This document shows, in pieces, positions 1 through 10,200 of a stretch of DNA of 61,890 nt. Location: the NCBI GenBank assembly GCA_002150815.3, contig NDFF03000397.1:1-61890 (forward strand), in the 5' to 3' direction. Source of the stretch: Grammothele lineata (Eukaryota; Basidiomycota; Agaricomycetes; Polyporales; Polyporaceae). Made by a program: the position numbers and the translations under genes. Under the pieces are notes generated by a model. It made no database searches, was not told the DNA's origin, and saw only the letters and a program-made list of their open reading frames with translations. The stretch's first letter is position 1; each line of letters starts with the position of its first letter.

Positions 1-169
1 TGTGGAGGATTCCGAGTGGTCGCCGTCCGACTACTCGGATTCGGAGACTGATGGGGATGAGTTCGACACCGATGTCGACTTCACTGATGACATGGAGGAC
101 GACGACGAGGACGACGAGGACGACGAGGGCGTGGACAGCGAGGAGGGTGACGATGACGATGACGAGTAG
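1..169 (+). CDS. 3' end of a gene with an acidic C-terminal tail (partial)
   Basis: Reading in frame from position 2, 55 codons run to a TAG at 167-169. The peptide is almost wholly Asp, Glu and Ser, with one D/E run over positions 98-132 and a second just before the stop. Such tails occur on histone chaperones, nucleolar proteins and many unrelated nuclear proteins, so the tail alone does not identify the gene. The 5' part is outside the window. The reading frame is uninterrupted and G/C-rich at third positions, unlike the AT-rich Helitron genes further right, which suggests a resident host gene. Confidence 0.6.
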   Translation, partial: VEDSEWSPSDYSDSETDGDEFDTDVDFTDDMEDDDEDDEDDEGVDSEEGDDDDDE

Positions 170-352
170 TTAGCAACCTCCACTCGTATTCTATTGTACC
201 CTACTATCACTTCTCCATCGCGCCGGGACGACTAAGTTTATCCGCACACGGACAGCTGTTCCCCGGATGGCAGGGATCTACGTACTCGCGCGTGTGCATT
301 CTACCCCGCTATCGTGGCATCATGCCCATGTACTGACTGTCGCGACTGGTGC

Positions 353-890
353 ATCTAGATGCGCGTGCGTGCTCTCACTCTAGCTACGCGGAGTGCATTT
401 AGATATGCGTGCGCACCCGCGCGTAATCTTCGTGAGGTATCTAGATGTCAAAATGCATGTGTAGTAGCCTTTGTGTATTCGCATCTAGATAGCTCCACGC
501 GTGTAGTATAGCCTAAGGATCTTAGCATCTAGATGACGGTGCAGTCCACCATTGGTCAGCAGAAGTGGTATCTAGATGTGATTATGCGTGTACTACACTC
601 TTGCAACTTTAGCATCTAGATAGGTGAGTTTCTTATTACCCTAACGTCCACGAGTATCGCATCTAGATACCATTTTGCTAAGGCTATACCCTTACAGCTT
701 TAATATCTAGATAGTCGATCTACCCTGACCGTGGCAGCATGAGGACATGACGTATCTAGTTAGTTACATATCTAGATACACAGCACTGAGACCTCAGGAG
801 TACCTGCCCAACTAGATGCCCATCTAGATCATACAACTAGATACTACACCCATGCTCACGGCAACATGTATCTAGACGGCATCTAGATGG
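353..890. repeat. Periodic array of the palindrome ATCTAGAT
   Basis: Exact ATCTAGAT starts at 353, 439, 483, 527, 570, 614, 661, 705, 770, 822 and 881. One-or-two-base variants lie at 397, 754, 810, 835, 870 and 913. From 353 to 754 the spacing is 42-49 bp, mostly 44. The roughly 36-bp interspersed sequences look largely unrelated, with only faint echoes such as a GTGTAGTA or TACCCT stretch. It is best read as an old minisatellite of about 44 bp in which only the palindrome stayed constant, or as an array of protein-binding sites. No ORF is supported here. Confidence 0.85.
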
Positions 891-1017
891 GCTATGACTA
901 ATTAGTCAGTTTATCTAGTGATCTTAACTGAAGTGGCTCGCGTGCAAGCTGCCACTGTTTGTACGCAGCTTTGCAAATATCAACGAGAGATTTACAGGAG
1001 TCGAGAATGCACGCACC

Positions 1018-4000
1018 TCAGTCCTCGGCCTGGCGCGCCTTGTGCGCGACCTTCGTCTGCCATGCCTTCTGGGTGGGTTTGTCCAGGAGAAAGACGCCCC
1101 ATGTCCATGGGCCCGTTTTCTTGCTGTCTCCCAAGTCTCGCGAGACGAGGTTGGCGATGGTGAGGTCAACGCTGGGGTCGATTGCACGTAGTCGAGAGGC
1201 TGGAGTAGAGTCAGCAGCAGCCTTGTAGTCTTCCCCGCGTAGGCGGACGATCCGCGCGAAGTTCTCATTATACTCGTGTGCGAGACGTGCTTCAAGGGTC
1301 TTCACGCGCTAGATGTGTTGCTCCACCGCGGCATTGGCTTTGTTCCCCCGTGCGTTCTTCATCTTCTCATTGATGAGACTGGACCGGCGCTGTACCGTCT
1401 TCCGAATCTTGCGCAGTTGATCGAAGGCGAGTCTAATGCGCATGAGGTGTTCGTATTTGACAAGATGAGTGATCTCATATACCTCTTGCTCTTCGGCATT
1501 GAAGTCCGAAGGGAGGCCAAAGACTTCGTCTGGAGTTTCTCCAGTGTCGTCTTCCTCATCTTCATCGTCACCAAAGACGTTATCAACGTCGTCCTGCACG
1601 AAGTCTGTGAACGCTGGCATGAACTTGTGCTGCGTTTCTTAAAATTCCCCCCACTTGGCGAGCTTTGCGCGGAACGTGCGCCAGGTGACATTGCGCATAC
1701 CATCGTCAACGAGAAGGTCGTCGGGTCGTTGATGGGATAACAGGTACCGTAGGTATGGCCGGTCAGCATCAATATGAAGCAAGCCTGACACGGAGATATG
1801 GTACATACATTTCCTGCTCAAGGTCAATACCAGTCTTGATGAAGCGCGCAGAGCCGCTACGTAGCTGGACGACTGCTTCATCAGCATGTGTACTTTTCTT
1901 GACGGCGAAGTCCTTAACAAGTTGCTTGAACACTTTCTTTTGAGAGGGTACTAAAGTGATTCGTTAGTATGAGCTGGCGGGATAAGAAGAATATGCGCGT
2001 ACATGAATGTTCGTGGACCGCGTAGATGTTGTTCGGATACTCCTCCTCCTTTGCCTGGAAGCTCTCTGGAGTCGGAGCCTTGTCGTCCACCTTGATCTGG
2101 AGCCAACGAGCAACAGTCTCGGCGCCTGCCATCGCGGCGAGGCTGGTGAAGTAGCGCGTCTTCTGCCGCTGCAACTTGTATGCTTCGCGCAGCTTCCGGG
2201 ATAGGAACGTTGCTGTGAAAGCCAGTTAGAACAAGATGCACGGAGGTACCCTGAATCACTTACACATTTTCTCGATCTTCTGCCAGTTCCAGTAATTCAT
2301 CAACGCGTTGAGCGCGTCATGCCGCGCACCCGCGAGCATCTCGCGAGTGGTATGACCAGCTGCGTTGAGTTCGGCCCAGATGGTTTCGATGCCCTCGCCG
2401 TGCATGAGGCCGAAGCCTGCCGCGAAGCACAGTGCGTAGACGACTTGGCAAAGATTCTTGTGCACATGCATGTGCATCTTCAGTAGGAGCATTTTGAGCC
2501 ACTTGACGATTTCGACTTGGTCCGGGTGGTACTGCTTGAAATGGTCGATGATGTGCCGAACGTAGCTAGATATAACGTCGTAGGTGAACCCGTGTTCCAA
2601 TAACCCTAATGTGATTTCGAGCACGGCCACGAGCGCGAAATCCGTATGACCCCATCTATCAACGAGAGTCAATACTACGGACGAAGGGAGGACCGGAGAG
2701 ATACTCACATCTCTCCGGTCTGCATGTCAACGACTGCGCGTGACCAAAAGAAGAGGTGAACACACAACGGCAATGATGCCGCTGACGTCCATTGTCTTGA
2801 ACTTCCCGGGGTGCTGGGACCGGGCCACTTTGAAACCGTCACAAGCGATGTCCTGCGAAGATCATCGGCGACGGTCACGTACGTCCAAAAGCAATGTACC
2901 GGGGGGCTGTCATCCGTGGGTGCATTTGTTTGCCCTTTTTTCGTCCACTTTCGCTTGTACTTCGTCTCCAGATACGAGACCATGTTGCTGTGGGGGGTAA
3001 AGTAGGCTTGTCCTGAGGTGAGCACGACGTTGTCGGGATCGTCCTTCTTTGTCTTCTTGTGTAGACTATGATTTCCGTTGGCGCTGAAGAGGACTCGATA
3101 GATATAGCTTCACAGTATGTCAGCGGCATGTATGCAGACACATGCAGCAGGTAACTCACCGCAAATGAGGCTTTGTCTCCTTCCAATCCTCAGGAAGATT
3201 CACGTCAGGGCATGGGCACGTGAGGCAAGGCATCGTGAGATCGTTCTCATCCTGGTTCGGCTTGAAGCTTGAGGCCATGCGTGCGTCCGGCCCTCTTGAC
3301 CATGGTAAGATACCGGTATATGCGCATTGCAAAAAGGTAGTCATGGTACCGATCCTGAAGAGTGCATGTTAGCAGAGAGATCGCGCACTGCGAGTATAAC
3401 AAGGCGGCAGACCTTCACACTCAGCATGTCCGCGTTGTTCGACCTCCTCTGAAGCTAACGGAAGAAGTCTTGTGCACTAGTCTTTGCGGTGTCGTACAGC
3501 ATATGATATGCCTTGAGAGTACCGACCGTGAAGGCGGTTTCGGCGCGTTCCAGGGTCGCAGGGAGGAGGTCTGTGCGCATGAGTTGTGACAGTTCCTGCG
3601 GGGCGTTGGGGCACCAGCACATCTCCACAAGATAATGGTGCACTCCGTTGAGGTGTACGATGACGAACTTGCGCGACGCATCTGTCATCGGGCGCTGAGG
3701 ACATGGATGGCCGCGACGTCCAAGGTGGATCATAAATCCTAGGTCCCGGAGATCGCATCGAACGAGCTGCTGGCCCGTCCACTCGTCAATTCAGTGGAAT
3801 GGCAGGTCGCGATGGTTCTCGACGACGTGCGCATGACAGAGAGGAGAGGACTGTCTGCATTGGTGACAACGCACTGTGGCCATGGCGGAGCACCCAGGGT
3901 AGGCGCACGGTCCCGGAATGCAGGGATCATGCTCGCTCCAGAGCATGGCCCTGATGATGTTGTCAAAGTGAGGGTGCCATTTGTCGATGATTATCGATGG

Positions 4001-4376
4001 CGAGGTCTGCCCGTACGCGTAATAAGCAAAACGCGAAAGACATACAGTACGGTTGTACGTAGTTTGGATCGCGCTGACTTGCGCGCGTCGTTCCTGGTAG
4101 TCGGTTCTGCCTGAGAAGCCAGGAACGTTGTTGCTTCGTGTGCCGCTGGCTCATCCTGAAGGGTTTGCCATCCTGCCGTTGGTGGCAGAGCCTCGATCGC
4201 AGACTCGATTGGAGTGCTTGGGCCGTGCAATGATTCCGAGTCCTCTTCGCGCGCTCATTTGGTTGGGGAGAGTTGAACAGGACGAAGACTGCTATCAGCT
4301 TGCAACACATCCCATAGGATGTCAGTTGCGTGTGGCCTTGGACCTTCAGCCGTGGACGGAACAGCATGCCGCGATG
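1018..4376 (-). pseudogene. KDZ-superfamily transposase, degraded
   Basis: The minus strand reads like a basidiomycete KDZ (Kyakuja-Dileera-Zisupton) DNA transposase. In order: a CxC2-type cysteine cluster (3455-3966) ending in a VHLNGVHHYLVEMCWCP stretch and a PATLERAETAF stretch; a CLTCPCPDVNLPEDW stretch near 3180-3235; a region reading CDGFKVARSQHPGKFKTMD (2790-2860); the late signature GEGIETIWAELN followed by TTREMLAG and NYWNW (2275-2420); and a charged helical C-terminus to the stop at 1018. Some frame changes are plausible introns (donor after GGAGAGAT near 2705). Others are damage: an in-frame TGA at 3791-3793 inside the cysteine cluster, two compensating frameshifts around 2740-2870, and an in-frame TAG at 1309-1311. 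It is unlikely to make active transposase. The left and right ends of the element were not found. Confidence 0.85.
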
Positions 4377-4599
4377 CTCGGCTTCTCCTATTGAACATCA
4401 TTAGAGGGGGGCTTGAGGAGTGGAAGATGGAGGGGGCAGATGTCATCAAAGACGGCCGTGATGGGACGCGCTCGACGACTTGAGTTGCAGAAAGGAGATG
4501 CTGAGCCCCAGAGACTTGAAGCCAGCCGGGGGACGCGCGCGCCAGATGCCACCAAGGCTGACTGGCGGTGGCGAGGGGAGGGATATCGAAGCAGTCAAG
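4377..4599. other. Short spacer between the KDZ pseudogene and the inverted-arm element
   Basis: No gene recognised. Open frames here run on into the arm of the adjacent inverted-repeat element and have no recognisable content. Confidence 0.4.
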
Positions 4600-6448
4600 T
4601 TATTGCTGTTTCGGAAAGTGATGTCGCGCGGTGCTTTTGGTGCTTTTTTTCACCCCCACGCCTTTTTCGCACCTCCTCCTCGCTTAGCTCGTGCTCGCTC
4701 TCTCGACATCTCCCCTGTCATATCTCCCTTCAATCTACGTCAATCATCACGATTCGACTTGCGTTCGACTCTGCTATCCTCCAGCTTCCTTCTCATGTTG
4801 AAATCCAGACAGGAAGTCCTCGCCCGGCCGCTCTCCGCGACCCCGTCTTTCTCAGCCACCGTTCAGCCACTTTCAGCCACCGACCATCGACGACGCTTCG
4901 AGAACGATACCTACGGCCAGTCGCAGATGAATCTGGTCAATGCTGGCGATGCGGCGATGGACATTCGCTGTACAGAAGCGCATTCGGACGATTCTATGTG
5001 AGTCATGTCGACGGGAAGTCGCCCTCAGCAAGCCCCACTCTTCTGAATGCCTGTGAATGGCGCAATTCAGTGCGAACAGTCGACACTTTGGAGGAGAAGG
5101 TTCGTTCTTCAGAACTCGGTGTCTCGTAGCTGTCACTCAGCTAGATGGGGGGCAGTGTGCGGGGAGGAGTATGAAGGAGTGGGACATGAGTGACACTGGT
5201 AAGCCAAAGTTCATCGTTGTCACTTCCAATGATAGACTCTGTTCATTATGTACCTACACCTCCTACATTGCATGTCTTCTCCTTAATTTCAAACAGTTCT
5301 TGTACATTGTAACGATTGTTTTCATTCTGCGATGCCCTCTAAACCACCCGTGCACGCCTACACGCCCACGCGCGACTGTCCGTAATGTAGTGGACATGCG
5401 TGATTCCCTGCTCTCAGTTTGTACTTCTCACCACCGGCCCCTACTACACTCCGTGCAATATAGAACGTGCCAGTGCTCAGCAGACCTACGAACACATTCG
5501 GGAAGGCTGTTCAACCGACGTGCGGTCCCCTTCCGCCCCACAACCGTCCAATCCACACCACGTATGTAACCATCCATATAAGTGAACAGGATAATAAGTG
5601 AAGTATCATCAGCTGGCTGTGTACGCTGAGGGCAGTTGTTCAAACGGACTTCGGAGTGAATGTCGGGCAGCCACAGCGTAGTGTGGAAGCAGGCAAAGAG
5701 CAAGCAACAAAGAGGGAGGATATAAATTTACAGTATATAAGCATTGGTTTCCGACGTATAGACACACAAATATGTACTTCATATGGGAGTCGGAATGAAA
5801 TATCCAGGTCTACTGAAGACACCAACTGGGCTCGGGAGGCGCATGGATGGTACACAGACAAGAATTGTACATGTCGTGCACTTACACACCTTCATCCAGC
5901 CTCCATCGCCATTACTACGCCTGGGGTAACATCTCTTGACTGGCGGCGCGCCCGTCAATGTTTCTGTTGTCCAAATTTCAGAGAGGGTGGGGCAATCGGC
6001 AGGGCAGGGCTTGTAGAGAGTAATATGTTATGGGCGTGACTCACGCAATACCCTCCAATTGCTCTCCTGTACAGCAAAGATCCATCGCCGCATTGCCAGC
6101 ATTGACCAGATCCATCTGCGACTGGCCGTAGGTGTCGTTCTCGAAGCGTTGTCAATGGTCGGTGGCTGAAAGTGGCTGAACGGTGGCTGAGAAAGACGGG
6201 GTCGCGGAGAGCGGCCGGGCGAGGACTTCCTGTCTGGATTTCAACATGAGAAGGAAGCTGGAGGATAGCAGAGTCGAACGCAAGTCGAATCGTGATGATT
6301 GATGTAGATTGAAGGGAGATATGACGGGGGAGATGTCGAGAGAGCGAGCACGAGCTAAGCAAGGAGGAGGTGCAAAAAAAAGGCGTGGGGGTGAAAAAAA
6401 GCGCCAAAAGCACCATGCGACATCACTTTCCGAAACAGCAATAATAAT
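4600..6448. mobile_element. Element with long inverted terminal arms, non-autonomous
   Basis: The stretch 4600-5010 reappears inverted at about 6040-6448 with high identity. The arms start with TTATTGCTGTTTCGGAAAG on the left and its complement on the right. Direct TCAAG occurs just outside both ends (4595-4599 and 6449-6453), a candidate 5-bp target duplication. The central kilobase (5011-6039) contains no convincing gene. The arms carry parallel open frames on opposite strands that encode the same peptide, but this follows from the duplication and is not evidence of coding. It resembles a long-TIR non-autonomous DNA transposon; the superfamily is not determined. Confidence 0.7.
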
Positions 6449-6682
6449 TCAAGAAAAGAACACGTCGAGGTGATCGGGCAAGAGCAGTGGAGGAGGAGGG
6501 TTACGATTAATGAGGAACGAATAATCATTTTTTATGGGCGAGCCATCCCTGCCATTTGTGTGACGCAAAACGCGACTCAGCTTGAATTTCAGAAAGGCGC
6601 CAGTAAGCACAGCCACTGATGGCAATACAAAAGTTACTTACTATTCGGAGCGGAGATTAAAAATCCATGGGGTTAGGGTTGC
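6449..6682. other. Spacer containing an extra Helitron subterminal motif
   Basis: No gene is seen. At 6495-6512 it contains TTACGATTAATGAGGAAC, the same 16-18 bp motif that lies just inside the 3' ends of both Helitron units. The preceding hairpin is absent here. Confidence 0.6.
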
Positions 6683-7082
6683 ATGTTAGCGCTCACATTT
6701 CAGCACGTGACTTTCTCACTTGGCTTCAGCGCCTCTTCCCTTGCCCTCCCCTCTATAGCACTGCTCATGGGCGCTTCTATGCACAACTTGACGCTTCTGC
6801 CCAGCTGGCACTTAGACGTCCATTCAACTTGCCTTCTATTACACACTATGCAGAGAAACCCTCTGCCTTCCTCTGGCTTGAGCCCCCACCTGGGCTTTGA
6901 TATCACCCATGAAGTTCTTCTACATATAGACGTTGACTCGCTTATACGCCTCCGTAATACCTCTACCACCGCTGACATGTGGGCAGCATGGGAGCTGCAA
7001 CGTCGCCTCATCACCATCCTCACACCTTTTATCAACAATCGTCTTGCCTTCATCACCCACATGCACCTCACATCAACTATCA
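6683..7082 (+). pseudogene. Truncated F-box-like gene fragment, cut at the end of Helitron unit A
   Basis: An open frame from ATG 6683 reads into a stretch containing HEVLLHIDVDSLIRLRNTS and then LTPFINNRLAFITHMH. This resembles the F-box-like start and following helix of a large agaricomycete family (recalled pattern: an F-box-like helix, then a segment leading into an ISGS motif). Similarity stops at position 7082, exactly where sequence shared by both Helitron 3' ends begins, so the rest of the gene is missing. It may be a host gene interrupted by unit A or a fragment moved with a Helitron. The family call is tentative. Confidence 0.35.
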
Positions 7083-7128
7083 CTTGGGGGGAGTGGGCCA
7101 TTACTGGCAGGTACGATTAATGAGGAAC
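7083..7128 (-). promoter_or_regulatory. Helitron A 3' terminus (hairpin and subterminal motif)
   Basis: About 46 bp here are nearly identical to 24269-24313. On the minus strand: subterminal TTCCTCATTAATCGTA, then the hairpin GCCA-GTAA-TGGC, then a C-rich tail ending CCCCCCAAG, then a flanking T. Helitrons typically end in a hairpin roughly 10-15 nt before the terminus and insert between A and T; the hairpin position and the T fit. The last four bases are CAAG rather than the usual CTRR. Confidence 0.65.
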
Positions 7129-7221
7129 TGAGAAATTTATGATTATATGTTTATTTTATTACACTATTGATCCTTCATTACATTTTGTACATTCAATCAA
7201 TGATAGAACAACTTCTATTCT

Positions 7222-10200
7222 CTACTTCAGTTTAGTATATATATATGCACTTGCCAAAAAACTCTTGGCCTTTTGCCAGCCATGATTACTGATATTTAAG
7301 ATATTTTTCTCATATTGCACATTTTCTCCAGTCTTAGCACCATCATGATACCATATATCTCCTGATTTATCTACAATCCTTGATACAAAGTGCCCATGGG
7401 CAAAGTATATCACTCCACATAGCCTATATCTTTCACTGCTATTAGGCAGCTTAATTTCTGTCTCTACTTGTAAATTGATTCCATAAGCAATCAAATACAA
7501 AAAGTTAGGAGTTAATGTAGTATAGCTAATCACCTTCACTTGTGATCCTCCACAGTCTCCACACATTCTGCTAGTATCCCTTTCCATTACAATTTCTAGC
7601 CACTCACTTGTGGTCAATTTCCTATGTAGCCCTTTTCCTTTAGGGTGCCTCTCTCGATGACCCTGAGTAAATGACCATATAGCTTCATGTCCAGTTTCAT
7701 TAGGAGCTCTACCTTCACATTTAATGGCATCTGAAGTATAATGGCACTCTACACAGATATACTGTTTACTTAACCTTCTAATGTCAGATAAAAGTAAGTG
7801 GCGAGCAACAGCATACCCATCAGTATATTCTTTACCATGACAGCCAAGTTCAGGATCAATATTGCCTAACATGGCTCTAATTTTGTCTCTAGCAGTTCTG
7901 TAAGGTATAATCTTAGCATCAGCCTGATCAAATATCTCACCAGCTGACTTTAATAGGGCATTAGTAGGTGCCACTCTTTCAATCCATCCATCTCTACACT
8001 CTTTATGCACTGCTATTAATACAGTTAATATGCAGTCATAAGCACAGCTATAGTTGACTGAATCCCATGGCATCCCCTTGAATGGGCAGGCAAGTGGTCT
8101 ATTATTAGTCCTCTGCCTCTTAGGCTCCTGGGTTTTCTCATCTTGATTATCTGCTTTGCGCTTTACTATAGGCTTAGGGGTATAAGTGCCTAGAGACTTG
8201 AGAGTTTGAGTGCCTTGGGCTACTACATATCCTGTACTCAAGCCATTATTATTTTTATTAGGAAACTCATCAGGAGGTGGATTTTTCATGGGCTTCATTC
8301 CATCCTTAGCAGAGGCAACAAGCTCCCATCCAGCATCTTCTTGGGGGTTTTCAATAGGAAAGGGATCAAATTCACCCCAGCTAAGTGCAGAATGAATATT
8401 TGGAGGCACAAAGGACTCTCCCCTCCACTGCCTAAATGCATGTATTAACTCATTTTTAGTAATTCCAGTTACCTTTGATGAAATGGTCTCATCCCACCGC
8501 ATTTTTGTAATTTGATTAAGCAACTCTAACTCTCTGAATTCCTGTCTTAAACTGCCTGATATCCCACCTACAACCTTGGAAGGATCAAAGGGTTGGGCAA
8601 TAACTGTGCCTTCAATAGTAGAACCACGTGAAAGGCAAGTGTATATAGACTGGTGAGACTTGGAGTTTTGAATATCACACACATTGAATGGCCTTGTGCG
8701 CCTCTGTGATGCAAAATCTGTCATGGCAAAGTTGGGAAGGACAGCCACTTGAATGCGGGTAATAGTCAGTAATTTCTTATCTGGAAGCCTGCACTTGATG
8801 ACTTGTTCTCTGCAGGGGAGGGGAACAACATTTTCTGGCAGTCCTGGAAGCTTTATAGGTCTTGGCGCTGAAGTCAGCCTAACAAACAACGTGTCTAGCA
8901 TATTTTTCTCTTCATTAATAGGCTTAGATGTCCACCCTACTATTTCAGCTTCAGCACCATTGGTCACACAGCACTCTGTGGCCTCATTCTGTTTAATCAT
9001 AACTGGCATGCCAATGCATAAAGACAGCTTGCCTGCATGATGTTCAGTCATCTGAGGATCTAGACTCCAAAGTAAATCTTGGAGTTCATCTGAAACAATG
9101 TTGCGCTTGCGCAAAGGGTCTACCATCCTTCTCCTTTGTTTTTTAGGCACAGAGTCATCACTTTTACCTCCTAATCTGTCAACACTATAAAAGTCTACCG
9201 ATTCTTATCCATGTTCTATGGCAAACTTTTTGCTAGCCTCCATATTAATTTTATCTCTAGCAGCATTCCATCTTGTAATAATAGAGACATATTTGAACCT
9301 AGGATCATTAAGTTTTGGTCTCCCTTGGCCAGTACCTGCCACTCTAGATTGCAGAAGTTCTATGTCTTCCCCTGTACATGATTTGTATCTGAGATTCTCT
9401 AAGGCTGTTCTCAATTTAGCATCTTCTGGTGTTTGTGTCTTCTGCCTCATATTTTCACGCAAAATAACAACAGTGGTGAACTGGTGCCACAAAGCCTTGC
9501 CTATAGACCTCATTTGATTTTCATGGCTAGCAGTGCGGTGAATTACTCTGGCTACAGTGTGGCTGTATAAAGGAGTGCCAGTAGTAGGAGGTAGTTGAGC
9601 AAAGTCCCCTGCTACAATCATATTAATACCTCCAAATGGTGTTCCATCATTGCGCAGTGCCACACACATTTTGGCACAAATTTTGTAAAAGTCCAAGCAG
9701 TCCACCATGCTAATCTCATCCATAAATATATATTCCACATTCTGCAGCCTAGCTCTGACTTGGGTGTGACTAGCAATATTGTCTGACCCTCCTGCCCCTT
9801 TATTTTTAAAGAAGCCAAGGATTGAATGATATGTAGATCCTCCAATGAGAGCAGCAGCACTGCCAGTAGGGGCCACACACATAAATCTGTAGCTCTCTTC
9901 ACGCTCTGCAAAAAAGTGCATGAGGGCCTTGATAACCTGAGACTTGCCAGTGCCTGCCATGCCACCCAAGTACATTTTGAGATGTTCACCACTAGGCTCT
10001 ACAGCATGATTGGCCACAATTCTAAATGCACGCTCTTGATCATTATTCAGGCTAAATAAAGCCACAGTGTCATCAATCAGCTGCTGTGAAGTCTCATTTT
10101 CTGCCTTGAATTTCTTATGTAAGAAATACTTATTTCCTATAAGCTTAACAGCATCAGGATCAGTATTCTTAGGTGGCCAGTCCTTGGGCTTACTATCTTT

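Noticed and set aside
353..890. CRISPR-like look of the ATCTAGAT array
   Set aside because: The repeat is only 8 bp, variants are frequent, the host is a eukaryote and no cas-like gene is present.
4413..5129. A 238-codon plus-strand frame with Ser/Arg-rich sequence
   Set aside because: It lies mostly in the inverted arm of the 4600-6448 element, has no domain, and is matched by an equivalent frame on the opposite arm.
9150..9210. A short intron removing the RepHel A stop codon
   Set aside because: No convincing donor/acceptor pair brackets the TAA, and unit B reads straight through the same place with a Gln codon.
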